Positions 35,316-44,761 of a stretch of DNA of 64,000 nucleotides are shown here, piece by piece. The notes below the pieces were generated by a model. It was not told the origin of the DNA and searched no databases. It saw only the letters and a program-made list of their open reading frames with translations. The translations under genes were made by a program, and so were the position numbers. Location: positions 62,001 through 126,000 of the forward strand of contig JAHYIZ010000003.1 of the NCBI GenBank assembly GCA_019429405.1, read 5' to 3'. This DNA comes from Paracoccaceae bacterium (GTDB lineage: Bacteria; Pseudomonadota; Alphaproteobacteria; Rhodobacterales; Rhodobacteraceae). The stretch's first letter is position 1. Every line of letters starts with the position of its first letter.

Positions 35316-35356
35316 GTCCAAATACCCTCGGGGGTCCGGGGGCAGACAGCCCCCGG
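35316..35356. repeat. Intergenic palindromic element, AAATACCC subtype
   Basis: It reads gtccaaataccctcgggggt followed by a perfect eight-pair stem, ccgggggc (35336-35343) with gcccccgg (35349-35356) around a five-base loop. A nearly identical element lies at 45343-45382. It fills the gap between the aminotransferase gene and the DUF2127 gene. Confidence 0.75.
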
Positions 35357-35364
35357 CTGCGCCG

Positions 35365-35853
35365 TCAGCCGCGCCGCGCGGCCTTCAGGCTCTTCAATTC
35401 CTGCAAGACCAGCCAGATCACCACTAGGTCAAACACCGACAGCGCCAGCATCGCGACACTTCCCGTGACCCAGAAATGCTCCAGTTGCCACAGAATGAAG
35501 CCCGCGAGCACCAGCACCGAGGCCGGATAGGCCCAGCCGATCCCCGCCAGCAGCCCCGCCACCACCGCCAGCTTCAGCGCGCCGTGCCCGATCAGGTACA
35601 GCGCCCAGAAATGTTGCGTCTCGATCGAAAACCCGCGCGCCAGCCCAAGCGCCCACCCGGCCACCATGTCGGCGGGGTCTTCGCTCAGCTCGGCGCGCGT
35701 CAGCATCTGCGCCATGCGCAGCACCCAGTCGGCATGGATCAGCCAGATTGCAACCCCCGAGACCAGTTCCCCGGCAGCAAACAGCCCCTTGAGCACGACG
35801 CTCGCTTCAAAAAGCGCGTGCAAGCGTCGCCGCGTGGGGGTGGCGGCGGGCAT
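35365..35853 (-). CDS. DUF2127 family membrane protein
   Basis: A 162-residue protein with about four hydrophobic segments, opening R-R-L-H-A-L-F-E-A-S-V-V-L-K-G, which matches the start of DUF2127 proteins. The function of the family is unknown. The frame is open further upstream into gpt, but the ATG at 35853 lies just five bases after the gpt stop and precedes the first membrane segment properly. It probably belongs to the fabI-gpt transcript. Confidence 0.8.
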   Translation of the reverse strand: MPAATPTRRRLHALFEASVVLKGLFAAGELVSGVAIWLIHADWVLRMAQMLTRAELSEDPADMVAGWALGLARGFSIETQHFWALYLIGHGALKLAVVAGLLAGIGWAYPASVLVLAGFILWQLEHFWVTGSVAMLALSVFDLVVIWLVLQELKSLKAARRG

Positions 35854-35858
35854 CGCGG

Positions 35859-36368
35859 TCAATCGGTGCCGCGAAACGGCTGCACATATTGCAGCGCCAT
35901 ATCCCACGGAAAGAAGATCCAGGTGTCTTGGCTGACCTCGGTGATGTAGGTATCGACCAGCGGCTTGCCCTTGGGCTTGGCGTAGACGGTGGCGAAATGC
36001 GCGCGCGGGTAAAGCCGGCGCACCAGTTCCAGCGTCTTGCCGGTGTCCACAAGGTCATCGACGATCAGAATCCCGTCGCCATCCCCCATCAGCTCGACCT
36101 GCGGGCTTTTGGTCACCAGCGCCTCGGGCGCCTGTGCCTGATGGCTGTAGCTTTTCACCGAAACGGTATCGACGACGCGAATGTCCAGCTCGCGCGCCAC
36201 GATCATGGCAGGCACCAGCCCGCCGCGCGTGATGCCGACCACCGCGCGCCATGCGCCAGCCTCGCCCGGCCCCTTGCCATCGAGCCGCCATGCCAGCGCG
36301 CGGGCATCGCGGTGCAACTGGTCCCAGCTGACGTGAAAACCCTTTTCATGCGGCAAACGCTCGGTCAT
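35859..36368 (-). CDS. gpt: Xanthine phosphoribosyltransferase
   Basis: A 169-residue purine salvage enzyme converting xanthine and guanine with PRPP to nucleotides. The PRPP-binding motif [13 protein letters not shown] is at about residues 99-111, and the W[14 protein letters not shown] block is conserved. The ATG at 36368 lies one base after the fabI stop, so the two are almost certainly cotranscribed. Confidence 0.95.
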   Translation of the reverse strand: MTERLPHEKGFHVSWDQLHRDARALAWRLDGKGPGEAGAWRAVVGITRGGLVPAMIVARELDIRVVDTVSVKSYSHQAQAPEALVTKSPQVELMGDGDGILIVDDLVDTGKTLELVRRLYPRAHFATVYAKPKGKPLVDTYITEVSQDTWIFFPWDMALQYVQPFRGTD

Positions 36369-36369
36369 C

Positions 36370-37200
36370 TCAGGCCTCCTTGCCGTTGCGCCCGGTCGCG
36401 GTGTCGATATCGGGGGCATCCACCGCCTTCATGCCGACGACATGGTAACCCGCATCGACATGCAGCACCTCGCCGGTGGTGCCCGAGCCGAGATCTGAAA
36501 GCAGATAGAGCGCGGCCTTGCCGACCTCTTCTTGCGTCACGTTGCGACGCAGTGGGCTGTTGAGCTCGTTCCATTTCATGATGTAGCGGAAATCGCCGAT
36601 GCCGCTGGCGGCGAGGGTCTTGATCGGCCCGGCGGAAATGGCGTTGCAACGGATACCGTCCTTGCCAAGGTCTTCGGCGATGTAGCGCACGCTGGCCTCA
36701 AGTGCCGCCTTGGCCAGACCCATGACGTTGTAATGCGGCATCACCCGCTCGGCGCCGTAATAGGTGAGCGTCAAGAGGCTGCCGCCCGGCCCCATCATCG
36801 CCGCCGCGCGCTGCGCAACAGCGGTGAAGGAATAGACCGAAATATCCATTGTCATGCGAAAGTTCGCGGCGGTCGTATCAACATAGCGTCCGCGCAACTC
36901 GGTCTTGTCGGAAAACCCGATCGCATGCACCACGAAATCGAGGCTGCCCCAAATATCCTTGAGATGTGCGAAAAGCGCATCGAGCGACCCCTCGTCGGCG
37001 ACGTCACATTCCACCATTTCGGTGGCGCCGATGCTGGTGGCCAGCGGCTCGACCCGCTTTTTCAGCTGCTCTCCCTGATAGGAAAAGGCAAGCTCGGCGC
37101 CTGCGTCGGCACAAGCCTTGGCGATGCCCCAGGCAATCGACTTGTCATTGGCCAGGCCCATGATGAGCCCCCGCTTGCCTGCCATCAGTTTGCTTGACAT
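36370..37200 (-). CDS. fabI: Enoyl-[acyl-carrier-protein] reductase
   Basis: A 276-residue NADH-dependent reductase carrying out the last step of each fatty-acid elongation cycle. It has the FabI-type [11 protein letters not shown] cofactor region at residues 15-25 and the catalytic pair Tyr157-x6-Lys164, with Tyr147 also present. I chose the ATG at 37200, preceded by a ggggag ribosome site at suitable distance; a GTG two codons earlier also exists. gpt follows directly. It is divergent from pdxH. Confidence 0.97.
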   Translation of the reverse strand: MSSKLMAGKRGLIMGLANDKSIAWGIAKACADAGAELAFSYQGEQLKKRVEPLATSIGATEMVECDVADEGSLDALFAHLKDIWGSLDFVVHAIGFSDKTELRGRYVDTTAANFRMTMDISVYSFTAVAQRAAAMMGPGGSLLTLTYYGAERVMPHYNVMGLAKAALEASVRYIAEDLGKDGIRCNAISAGPIKTLAASGIGDFRYIMKWNELNSPLRRNVTQEEVGKAALYLLSDLGSGTTGEVLHVDAGYHVVGMKAVDAPDIDTATGRNGKEA

Positions 37201-37284
37201 CCGCACTCCCCGCCGTTGCTACTCAGGTTCGCAAGCATTAGGCGAAAGCATGCAGGGCATCAAGGCGACAACAGCGGGGGCAAG

Positions 37285-37890
37285 ATGAGCGACCGAAGCG
37301 GAATATTCGTGGGTGACGACCCATTTGCGATTGCGCGCGCGTGGCTGGCCGAGGCGGAAAAATCGGAGCCAAACGACCCCAACGCAATCGCCCTCGCCAC
37401 CGTTGACGCTGGCGGGATGCCCAACGTGCGCATGGTGTTGCTGAAAGAGATCGAGGCGCAGGCCTTTGTGTTTTATACGAATTATGAGAGTGTGAAGGCA
37501 CAGGAAATCGTCTCGGCGGGGAAAGCCGCCTTTGTGCTGCACTGGAAAAGCCTGCGCCGGCAGATTCGTGTGCGGGGCGAAGTGACGCGCGAGGACGGGC
37601 CGCAGGCCGATGCCTATTTTGCCTCGCGCAGCCTCAAAAGCCGCCTTGGCGCCTGGGCTTCGCGGCAAAGCCAGCCTCTGGCTTCGCGCGGGGCGCTGAT
37701 GGCCGAAGTGGCGCGGGTGACGGCGCTGCACGGGGTGTCGCCGTCGCGACCGCCGTTCTGGGGCGGGTTCCGAATTCAACCTATAGAGGTGGAATTCTGG
37801 GCTGATGGCCCTTTTCGGTTGCATGACCGCTTTCGCTGGCAGCGTCAGAGCGTCGCGGCGGAATGGTCTGTGACCCGCCTCAGCCCTTGA
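37285..37890 (+). CDS. pdxH: Pyridoxamine 5'-phosphate oxidase
   Basis: A 201-residue FMN enzyme that oxidises pyridoxamine or pyridoxine phosphate to pyridoxal phosphate. The FMN-binding P-N-V-R-M-V-L-L-K and [10 protein letters not shown] motifs are present, as is the C-terminal R-L-H-D-R-F. The [13 protein letters not shown]-x-Q-S segment is also conserved. The frame opens upstream, but the ATG at 37285 gives the normal length. Confidence 0.96.
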   Translation: MSDRSGIFVGDDPFAIARAWLAEAEKSEPNDPNAIALATVDAGGMPNVRMVLLKEIEAQAFVFYTNYESVKAQEIVSAGKAAFVLHWKSLRRQIRVRGEVTREDGPQADAYFASRSLKSRLGAWASRQSQPLASRGALMAEVARVTALHGVSPSRPPFWGGFRIQPIEVEFWADGPFRLHDRFRWQRQSVAAEWSVTRLSP

Positions 37891-37892
37891 TT

Positions 37893-37934
37893 TTCGCGCT
37901 TCGCGAATGGCGAAAGTAAGGTTTTCATTACTTT
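37893..37934 (+). other. Two hairpins between pdxH and the cold-shock gene
   Basis: ttcgcg (37893-37898) pairs with cgcgaa (37902-37907), and directly after it aaagtaa (37913-37919) pairs with ttacttt (37928-37934). The second is AT-rich and followed by one further T. They may end pdxH transcription or form a temperature-responsive leader of the cold-shock-domain gene. Confidence 0.45.
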
Positions 37935-38005
37935 TGGGTCTTGAATCCCTCCCGCAACATGTGAGAGTGCGCTCGCCTGAATTGAGGCGGTCGAAAGCAG
38001 AGCAC

Positions 38006-38542
38006 ATGACTCAAGATACCACGGAATTGCGTAAGGTGACCGGCCAGGTCAAGTGGTTTGACCCTGCCAAGGGATTTGGTTTTGTGCTTGATGCCGAAGG
38101 CGGCCCCGATATTCTTTTGCATGCCAATGTGTTGCGCAATTTCGGTCAGGGTTCGGTTGCCGATGGTGCGCCAATCGTGGTGCTGGCGCAGGTGACCCAG
38201 CGCGGCGTGCAGGCGGTCGAGGTGATCGAGATTTCGCCGCCCGAGATGGACCGTCTGGCGCATATCGAGGACCTTGACGATACCTCGGCAGCGCAGATTG
38301 CCGCCTTGCCACTTGAGGCGGCGCGGGTAAAATGGTTCGACAAGATCAAGGGCTTCGGCTTTGCCAATGTGTTCGGTCGCAGCGAGGATGTGTTCATTCA
38401 CATCGAAGTCTTGCGGCAATCGGGGCTTGCAGACCTGGCGCCGGGCGAGGCGGTCGCGCTCAAGGTCATCGAGGGCAAGCGCGGGCGGATGGCCGCGCAG
38501 GTGCTGGCGTGGGAAACGGCGTTGCGAGGAGCGCAGGGGTGA
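38006..38542 (+). CDS. Cold-shock protein with two CSD domains
   Basis: A 178-residue protein with two OB-fold cold-shock domains in tandem. The first carries G-Q-V-K-W-F-D-P-A-K-G-F-G-F-V near residue 14, and the second A-R-V-K-W-F-D-K-I-K-G-F-G-F near residue 110. Both contain the RNP1-type K-G-F-G-F, but the RNP2 position is V-F-I-H in the second and I-L-L-H in the first. Such double-CSD proteins bind RNA or single-stranded DNA in alphaproteobacteria. The frame opens earlier, but the ATG at 38006 begins the folded part. The next gene overlaps it by four bases. Confidence 0.9.
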   Translation: MTQDTTELRKVTGQVKWFDPAKGFGFVLDAEGGPDILLHANVLRNFGQGSVADGAPIVVLAQVTQRGVQAVEVIEISPPEMDRLAHIEDLDDTSAAQIAALPLEAARVKWFDKIKGFGFANVFGRSEDVFIHIEVLRQSGLADLAPGEAVALKVIEGKRGRMAAQVLAWETALRGAQG

Positions 38543-39012
38543 AGCGATTCGGGTTTGTGTGCGCGGCGCTGGTTGCGCTCTGGTCTGTGCCCGCCTGGGC
38601 GGTGCAATGCCACGACGATCTCGCGCTTTTCCGGTTTCCCGGCGGGCAGGCACAATTCACGGTTGAAATCGCCGATGACGTCGCGGAACGCGCGCAGGGC
38701 CTGATGCACCGCGCCAGCCTGCCAGCCAGCGCGGGAATGCTGTTCATCTATGAGCACCCGCAGGCCGCCGCGTTCTGGATGAAGAACACGCTGTTGCCAC
38801 TCGACATGATTTTCATTGATGCGACCGGAACGGTGACGAGGGTGCACGCAAATGCCCGCCCGCTGGACGAGACCCCGATTCCCGGTGGCGATGGCGTGCT
38901 GATGGTTCTGGAAATCAACGGCGGCCTGGCCGCGCGCGTCGGCATTCGGCCCGGTGCTGAACTTGCGCACCCGCGACTGGCGCAGGCGACGGCGGCATTT
39001 CCCTGCCAGTGA
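38539..39012 (+). CDS. DUF192 family secreted protein
   Basis: A 157-residue protein beginning with GTG that overlaps the cold-shock gene stop (GTGA). Residues 1-20 form a signal peptide ending A-W-A. The mature part is a DUF192 domain, with A-Q-G-L-M-H-R and the family mark F-W-M-K-N-T-L-L-P-L-D-M-I-F-I (about residues 75-89). Function is unknown. It is probably periplasmic and cotranscribed with the cold-shock gene. Confidence 0.87.
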   Translation: MKRFGFVCAALVALWSVPAWAVQCHDDLALFRFPGGQAQFTVEIADDVAERAQGLMHRASLPASAGMLFIYEHPQAAAFWMKNTLLPLDMIFIDATGTVTRVHANARPLDETPIPGGDGVLMVLEINGGLAARVGIRPGAELAHPRLAQATAAFPCQ

Positions 39013-39053
39013 CCCTTTCCCTTGCGGCGCAATCCCGCTAGGAATGCTCGCGT

Positions 39054-39130
39054 CGGGGTGTGGCGCAGCCTGGTAGCGCGGCTGCTTTGGGAGCAGTAGG
39101 CCGCAGGTTCAAATCCTGTCACCCCGACCA
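39054..39130 (+). tRNA. tRNA-Pro (anticodon UGG)
   Basis: A complete 77-base cloverleaf. The acceptor stem cggggtg (39054-39060) pairs with caccccg (39120-39126), followed by A and an encoded CCA at 39128-39130. The D arm has gcgc with gcgc, the anticodon loop tttggga gives TGG at 39088-39090, and the T loop is ttcaaat. It reads CCN proline codons by wobble. Confidence 0.97.
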
Positions 39131-39224
39131 TTTCCCCTCATTTTGCCTGCGGCGTTTTTGCACGCTGTTGTTGCGCAGCCACGGCTGATCTGGCGGGCCA
39201 GGTTGGGTCTTGGCGGGCACGATC

Positions 39225-39233
39225 TGTGGATGA
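39225..39233 (-). promoter_or_regulatory. DnaA-box-like site 1
   Basis: TGTGGATGA differs at one base from TGTGGATAA, the complement of the DnaA box TTATCCACA. It overlaps the palindrome tggatgaacttcatcca (39227-39243). An identical nonamer lies exactly 100 bases further on. Confidence 0.35.
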
Positions 39234-39324
39234 ACTTCATCCAGTCTGTCAAAAAACCGTTTCAAATTGGCCGTATCAAAGGGAAATGTCGCAGCGCCGT
39301 TTCGGTGCCTGGGCTGTTGCCGCT

Positions 39325-39333
39325 TGTGGATGA
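39325..39333 (-). promoter_or_regulatory. DnaA-box-like site 2
   Basis: An identical TGTGGATGA, in the same orientation as site 1. In E. coli the nrdAB ribonucleotide reductase promoter carries DnaA boxes, so a similar link to replication is conceivable here. Confidence 0.35.
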
Positions 39334-39445
39334 ATCAAAAGGTTAATTCGGGCCCACCGCGTGGCGCCCGCGTCAACCGAAAAATCACACATGGCGCCCT
39401 CAAAACTTTGTTGACCGGCTCTGGTAAACCCGTCAGGTTGTGGAG

Positions 39446-39569
39446 GCCGACTGAAAAGCCACCAGATGTAGTGGTGGCGCGGTCGGCACAAAGCTCGCAA
39501 TGAAACCTGGCCCGTTGCTGGAAAGGGCCTGGGGCCTTGCACTGTTTGCAAGGGACGGCGGAGCTTTGT
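39446..39569 (+). ncRNA. Candidate structured leader RNA of nrdJ
   Basis: Two adjoining structures can be drawn. First, gccgac (39446-39451) pairs with gtcggc (39482-39487) around an inner stem gccacca (39458-39464) with tggtggc (39472-39478). Second, a nine-pair stem acaaagctc (39488-39496) with gagctttgt (39561-39569) encloses ggccc/gggcc (39509-39529) and ccttgca/tgcaagg (39535-39553), forming a three-way junction. It ends 36 bases before the nrdJ ATG, consistent with a regulatory leader. It matches no riboswitch I can name. Confidence 0.45.
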
Positions 39570-39605
39570 CGGACATGTCGGAAAAAAACTGGGACGGGGC
39601 AGACC

Positions 39606-42600
39606 ATGAAATTCGAGCGTAAATTTACCGATGAAGCGACCGGCGCCTATGGCGAGATCGACTTTGCCACAACCATTTCGGAAATTCGCAATCCCGATGG
39701 CACAGTTGTATTCCGCAATGAGCATGTCGAAGTGCCCTGCGGCTGGAGCCAGGTTGCCTCCGATGTGCTGGCGCAAAAGTATTTCCGCAAGGCCGGCGTT
39801 CCTGCGCACCTCAAGCGCGTCGCCGAGGACGGCGTGCCCGAGTTTCTGTGGCGTTCCGTGCCCGATGCCGAGGCGCTATCGGCGCTGCCCGAGCGCGAGC
39901 GATTCGTGGGCGAAACATCTGCCCGGCAAGTGTTCGACCGCATGGCCGGCGCCTGGGCCTATTGGGGCTGGAAGGGCGGATACTTTTCAACCGAGGGCGA
40001 TGCGCGCGCCTATTACGATGAAATGCGCTACATGCTGGCACAGCAAATGGCGGCGCCCAACAGCCCGCAATGGTTCAACACCGGGCTGCACTGGGCTTAT
40101 GGCATCGACGGCCCGAGCCAAGGCCACTATTACGTCGATTTCAAAAGCGGCGTTCTGACCAAATCCGATAGCGCCTATGAGCACCCGCAGCCGCATGCCT
40201 GCTTCATCCAGTCGGTCAAGGATGATCTGGTCGGCGACGGCGGCATCATGGACCTGTGGGTGCGCGAGGCGCGGCTGTTCAAATACGGCTCGGGCACCGG
40301 CACCAACTTTTCCAGCCTGCGCGGCGAGGGGGAAAAACTGTCAGGCGGCGGCAAATCGTCGGGCCTGATGGGGTTCCTGAAAATCGGCGACCGCGCGGCG
40401 GGGGCGATCAAATCGGGCGGCACCACGCGGCGCGCGGCGAAAATGGTGATCTGCGACATGGATCACCCCGACATCGAACAGTTCATCAACTGGAAGGTGA
40501 TCGAGGAACAAAAGGTGGCCAGCCTTGTCGCGGGCTCCAAGATGCATGAGCAGAAGCTGAACGAGATCTTCACCGCCATTCGCACCTGGGATGGCAGCAT
40601 GGCGGATGCCACCGACCCTGCAAAGAACGCTGCCCTGAAAGCCGCGATCCGCAGCGCCAAAAAGGTGATGATCCCCGAAACCTACATCAACCGCGTGCTG
40701 CAATATGCACGCCAAGGCCACACCAGCATCGAGTTTCCGACCTATGACACCGATTGGGACAGCGAGGCCTATATTTCGGTCTCGGGGCAGAACTCGAACA
40801 ACTCGGTGCGCGTGACCGACGCGTTCTTGCAAGCGGTCAAGGATGATGCCGACTGGGCGCTGCTGCGCCGCACCGATGGAAAAGTCGCGAAAACCCTGAA
40901 GGCGCGCGATCTTTGGGATCAGGTCGGCCACGCCGCCTGGGCCTGTGCCGACCCCGGCATTCAGTTTCATGATACCGTGAACGCGTGGCACACCTGCCCG
41001 GAAGACGGCGCCATTCGCGGCTCGAACCCGTGTTCGGAATACATGTTCCTCGATGATACGGCCTGCAACCTCGCATCCATGAACCTGCTGACCTTCTACA
41101 AGGGCGGCAAGTTCGACGCCGAAGCCTATATGCACGCCACCCGTCTGTGGACCGTGACGCTGGAAATTTCGGTCACCATGGCGCAGTTTCCGAGCCGCGA
41201 GATTGCGCAGCGCAGCTATGATTTCCGTACGCTGGGCCTGGGCTATGCCAACATCGGTGGCCTCTTGATGACCATGGGGCTGGGCTATGACAGTAACGAG
41301 GGCCGCGCGCTCTGCGGTGCTCTCAGCGCGATCATGACCGGGGTCAGCTACGCGACCTCGGCCGAAATGGCACGCGAGCTTGGCGCCTTTCCGGGCTATG
41401 CGAAAAACGCGCAGCACATGCTGCGGGTCATTCGCAACCACCGCCGCGCGGCCCATTCCAAGGTGCGCGGCTACCACGGGCTCGCGGCGCTTCCGGTGCC
41501 GCTGGATCACGCGAACTGCCCCGATGAAACCCTTGTTTCGCTTGCAAAAACCTCGTGGGACGAAGCATTGCGGCTGGGCGAGGCGCACGGCTATCGCAAC
41601 GCGCAGGTCTCGGTCATCGCGCCCACCGGCACGATCGGGCTGGTGATGGATTGCGACACCACCGGGATTGAACCTGATTTCGCGCTGGTCAAGTTCAAGA
41701 AATTGGCCGGGGGCGGCTATTTCAAGATCATCAACCGCTCGGTGCCCGCGGCACTTGACAGCCTTGGCTACGGTTCGGCCCAGATCGAGGAAATCATCGC
41801 CCATGCCGTCGGCCACGGCAGCCTCGGGCAGGCGCCCGGCATCAACCACACCTCGCTTCTGGGGCATGGTTTTGGGGCGCGCGAGATCGAAAAGCTAGAG
41901 GCCGCACTGCCTTCGGCCTTCGACATCCGCTTTGTCTTCAACCAGTGGACGCTGGGCGAAGATTTCTGCGCCAAGACGCTGGGCATTCCCGCCGCGAAAC
42001 TGGCCGAACCCGGCTTTGACCTGCTGCGCCACCTTGGCTTCACCAAAGCGCAGATCGACGCCGCCAACGACCATGTTTGCGGCACGATGACGCTGGAAGG
42101 TGCGCCGTTCCTGAAACCGGAACACTACAAGGTGTTCGATTGCGCCAATGCCTGCGGCAAGACCGGCAAGCGCTACCTTTCGGTCGAAAGCCACATTCAC
42201 ATGATGGCGGCAGCGCAGAGCTTCATTTCGGGCGCAATCTCGAAAACCATCAACATGCCGAACACGGCGACGATTGCCGATACGCTGGCGGCATATGAGC
42301 TGAGCCACAGCCTTGGCATCAAGGCCAACGCGCTTTACCGCGACGGCTCGAAACTCAGCCAGCCCCTGGCATCGGCGCTGGTCGAGGATGATGACGAAGC
42401 CGAAGAAATCCTTGCCACGGGCAGCCAGCAGCAAAAGGCGACCGTTCTGGCCGAAAAGATCATCGAAAAGGTGATCATCAAGGAAATCGTGCGCAGCCAC
42501 CGCGAAAAGCTGCCTGAACGGCGCAAGGGCTATACGCAAAAGGCGGTGGTGGGCGGCCACAAGGTGTATCTGCGCACCGGCGAATATCAGGACGGCCAGC

Positions 42601-43295
42601 TTGGCGAGATCTTCATTGACATGCACAAGGAAGGCGCGGGCTTTCGGGCGATGATGAACAACTTTGCCATCGCCATCAGCGTCGGCCTGCAATACGGCGT
42701 GCCGCTGGAAGAATTTGTTGACGCCTTCACCTTCACCAAGTTCGAACCGGCGGGCATGGTGCAGGGCAATGACAGCATCAAGAACGCAACCTCGATTCTC
42801 GATTATGTGTTCCGTGAGCTGGCGGTTTCCTACCTTGACCGCACCGATCTGGCGCATGTGAAACCGCAAGGCGCCAGCTTTGACGACCTCGGCGGCGGCA
42901 AGGATGAGGGCAAGCGCAATTTCTCTGAACCGTCGGAATCAGCGGCCGCGAAATCGCTCGACGTGCTGCGCCAGATTTCCTCGACGGGCTACCTGCGCAA
43001 GCGGTTGCCGCAGGAACTGGTGGTGTTTCAGGGCGGCATTTCGGGCAATACCGCCTTTCAGGGCGGCGATGCGCTGAATGCGCTCAACACGCTGGTGCCC
43101 GAAACCGCGCAATATTCGGCCTCGGCCTCGGCCACCGCGATCGTGTCGGGCGTGGTCAGCATGGATGCCCGCGCCAAGGCCAAGATGCAGGGCTATGAGG
43201 GCGAGGCCTGCGGCGAATGCGGCAACTACACGCTTGTGCGCAACGGCACCTGCATGAAATGCAACACCTGCGGCGGCACCTCGGGGTGCAGCTGA
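39606..43295 (+). CDS. nrdJ: Vitamin B12-dependent (class II) ribonucleoside-diphosphate reductase
   Basis: A 1229-residue enzyme making deoxyribonucleotides with adenosylcobalamin as radical source, working with or without oxygen. The N-P-C-S-E motif gives the catalytic Asn474, radical Cys476 and Glu478. The A-P-T-G-T-I segment binds substrate phosphate. The C-terminus ends in a Cys-rich zinc-ribbon-like region with four C-x2-C pairs (C-G-E-C, C-M-K-C, C-N-T-C and others) supplying the reducing thiols. The long form is typical of alphaproteobacteria. It follows an unusually structured 475-base gene-free region. Confidence 0.97.
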   Translation: MKFERKFTDEATGAYGEIDFATTISEIRNPDGTVVFRNEHVEVPCGWSQVASDVLAQKYFRKAGVPAHLKRVAEDGVPEFLWRSVPDAEALSALPERERFVGETSARQVFDRMAGAWAYWGWKGGYFSTEGDARAYYDEMRYMLAQQMAAPNSPQWFNTGLHWAYGIDGPSQGHYYVDFKSGVLTKSDSAYEHPQPHACFIQSVKDDLVGDGGIMDLWVREARLFKYGSGTGTNFSSLRGEGEKLSGGGKSSGLMGFLKIGDRAAGAIKSGGTTRRAAKMVICDMDHPDIEQFINWKVIEEQKVASLVAGSKMHEQKLNEIFTAIRTWDGSMADATDPAKNAALKAAIRSAKKVMIPETYINRVLQYARQGHTSIEFPTYDTDWDSEAYISVSGQNSNNSVRVTDAFLQAVKDDADWALLRRTDGKVAKTLKARDLWDQVGHAAWACADPGIQFHDTVNAWHTCPEDGAIRGSNPCSEYMFLDDTACNLASMNLLTFYKGGKFDAEAYMHATRLWTVTLEISVTMAQFPSREIAQRSYDFRTLGLGYANIGGLLMTMGLGYDSNEGRALCGALSAIMTGVSYATSAEMARELGAFPGYAKNAQHMLRVIRNHRRAAHSKVRGYHGLAALPVPLDHANCPDETLVSLAKTSWDEALRLGEAHGYRNAQVSVIAPTGTIGLVMDCDTTGIEPDFALVKFKKLAGGGYFKIINRSVPAALDSLGYGSAQIEEIIAHAVGHGSLGQAPGINHTSLLGHGFGAREIEKLEAALPSAFDIRFVFNQWTLGEDFCAKTLGIPAAKLAEPGFDLLRHLGFTKAQIDAANDHVCGTMTLEGAPFLKPEHYKVFDCANACGKTGKRYLSVESHIHMMAAAQSFISGAISKTINMPNTATIADTLAAYELSHSLGIKANALYRDGSKLSQPLASALVEDDDEAEEILATGSQQQKATVLAEKIIEKVIIKEIVRSHREKLPERRKGYTQKAVVGGHKVYLRTGEYQDGQLGEIFIDMHKEGAGFRAMMNNFAIAISVGLQYGVPLEEFVDAFTFTKFEPAGMVQGNDSIKNATSILDYVFRELAVSYLDRTDLAHVKPQGASFDDLGGGKDEGKRNFSEPSESAAAKSLDVLRQISSTGYLRKRLPQELVVFQGGISGNTAFQGGDALNALNTLVPETAQYSASASATAIVSGVVSMDARAKAKMQGYEGEACGECGNYTLVRNGTCMKCNTCGGTSGCS

Positions 43296-43396
43296 GCAAG
43301 GGTCACCGGGGCGGGTGCGCTCGCCCCCAGACGACGTTCAGGCCGCAGGCAGAAAAACCCGAGCGGTCAAGCATGAGCCTGAACGGCGAACCTGAA

Positions 43397-43421
43397 GGGG
43401 CGGGGCAACCCGCCCCCATTT
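43397..43421 (+). terminator. nrdJ terminator
   Basis: The eight-pair stem ggggcggg (43397-43404) with cccgcccc (43409-43416) has a gcaa tetraloop and is followed by cattttc. It lies about 100 bases after the nrdJ stop and just before the convergent regulator gene. Confidence 0.6.
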
Positions 43422-43430
43422 TCTGGCGGC

Positions 43431-44273
43431 TCAGATGCTGCGATCAGCCATCAACTGGCTGCGAAACATCGCAGGAACGGCGGCGGCATCGCGGTAGCCC
43501 GTGGCGCGCGCCAGCGCCATCAGCCCGGTGACAGGCGCCGGCATGTGCTCAAGCAGCGTGCCGGCGCTGCGCAACATGCCTTCGGCGTTGTCGCGCCCCA
43601 GCACCGAATAGCCGGGGTAAACCGTGCCAAACCCGGCAAGCCCTTGACGGAAATACGAAAAACGCAGCATCCGCGTGGCGGGAAACATGGTGATCAGTGT
43701 CACCCCGTCTTCGGCGCGCAGAAAGATGCCGTGGCACGGGTGCATCGCTGGGCGCGCGTGGTCACCCAGATGCGGGCTGACCATATGCGGCTCGTAAGAC
43801 TTGAGGCGCGTCACCAGCCCGTCGCGCCAGACCCGCGCCAGCGACACCACGGCACGATCCGGCATCAGAAACGACCGCCGCCAGAGCCGATAGATGCCGC
43901 TCGGCAGCAGCGCCTGATCAAGCCGAAAATCCAGCGGCGCGTCGATCACCTCGTGCAGAACCCGCGCCAGTTCATCGCTCATCCGCGGCGGTTCTTCCGG
44001 CTGCAGGGGTTCGAGCAGAATGCGCCCATCGACGCCGAAATGGCGACAGATATGGTAGAGCACGTCCGGGCGTGGAAAGGCGGCGCCGGTCAGGTAGCGG
44101 TTGAGCTGGGTGCGGCCAATGCCAAGCGCCCGGCACGCAGCGCTGACCGACCCTTCGCGGGCGCAAAGCAGGCGCAGGTTGCGCCCGAAAATCTCGCGAA
44201 GTTCAAGGTTGCCGGGCTGGTCCGCCGCAGCGCTTGCGGCCCCGCTTGGCGCGCCGTTCGGTAATTTTTGCAT
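43431..44273 (-). CDS. XRE-like helix-turn-helix regulator
   Basis: A 280-residue protein. An N-terminal helix-turn-helix lies around residues 25-80, with V-S-A-A-C-R-A-L-G-I-G-R-T-Q-L-N-R-Y-L-T-G as the DNA-reading part. The remaining 200 residues form a domain I do not recognise, perhaps a ligand-binding or dimerisation module. The frame opens to 44306, but the ATG at 44273 has a ggaaag ribosome site at good distance. It converges on nrdJ. Its target genes are unknown. Confidence 0.78.
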   Translation of the reverse strand: MQKLPNGAPSGAASAAADQPGNLELREIFGRNLRLLCAREGSVSAACRALGIGRTQLNRYLTGAAFPRPDVLYHICRHFGVDGRILLEPLQPEEPPRMSDELARVLHEVIDAPLDFRLDQALLPSGIYRLWRRSFLMPDRAVVSLARVWRDGLVTRLKSYEPHMVSPHLGDHARPAMHPCHGIFLRAEDGVTLITMFPATRMLRFSYFRQGLAGFGTVYPGYSVLGRDNAEGMLRSAGTLLEHMPAPVTGLMALARATGYRDAAAVPAMFRSQLMADRSI

Positions 44274-44464
44274 CCGCTTTCCATACCCGCCGCGGCCCCT
44301 TGCCACGTTTCGTGCCAGTGTGACTCAAAACTGGAACAATGGTGACCCGATCTTTTGCATGAACTGCGAATTATTGGCCGGAATAGGGCGCCGCTGCCAC
44401 AGGCCAATTCTTGCACGCCGGGCCGCATCACCCCTATACGGCGCAAAAAGCGAGGGTAGCGCGA

Positions 44465-44761
44465 ATGTTGGGCGTAGTCGTCTGGTGTGATGCGGCCGCC
44501 GTGGGTGCGGTGATCTGGTGCGATGACCACGCGCAACTGGCGTATTTCAAGGCCTGCGAAAGCCGATCCGGCCCCCAGACCAGGCTGCATGTCGGCGATC
44601 TGGTGCAGTTTTCCGTCCGTGAAAGGTCGGGCGTGCGCTTTGCCCGTGATCTGCGCATTCTCGCCAAAGACGTGATGCCCCGGCTGCCCGAGGCGCTTCA
44701 TGCCGCCGCCGCGCAAGCGGTGCCGGCGCGCGCCGCGCCGCGTTTGCGCAGCGTCGGCTGA
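44465..44761 (+). CDS. Small conserved protein, weakly cold-shock-like
   Basis: A 98-residue protein starting M-L-G-V-V-V-W-C-D. The segment G-A-V-I-W-C-D-D-H-A-Q-L-A-Y-F and the later L-H-V-G-D-L-V-Q-F-S-V-R-E-R resemble the strand pattern of a cold-shock OB fold, but the K-G-F-G-F RNA-binding motif is absent, so this is only a fold guess. The frame opens 18 codons earlier. Its stop directly abuts the stop of the convergent ilvN. Confidence 0.65.
   Translation: MLGVVVWCDAAAVGAVIWCDDHAQLAYFKACESRSGPQTRLHVGDLVQFSVRERSGVRFARDLRILAKDVMPRLPEALHAAAAQAVPARAAPRLRSVG

Larger units (their letters stand above)
39131..39605. other. Gene-free region upstream of nrdJ, rich in inverted repeats
   Basis: These 475 bases hold no convincing gene. 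They contain a T-rich stretch after the tRNA, two TGTGGATGA sites, and at least five inverted repeats including 39227-39243 (tggatga with tcatcca), 39349-39370 (cgggcccac with gtggcgcccg, one bulge) and the cluster at 39446-39569. No NrdR box (acaCwAtATaTwgtgt) and no cobalamin riboswitch core was recognised. Confidence 0.7.

Noticed and set aside
39131-39605. Cobalamin riboswitch before the B12-dependent reductase
   Set aside because: The expected GCCACUG core and B12 box are not present, so I call only an unassigned structured leader.
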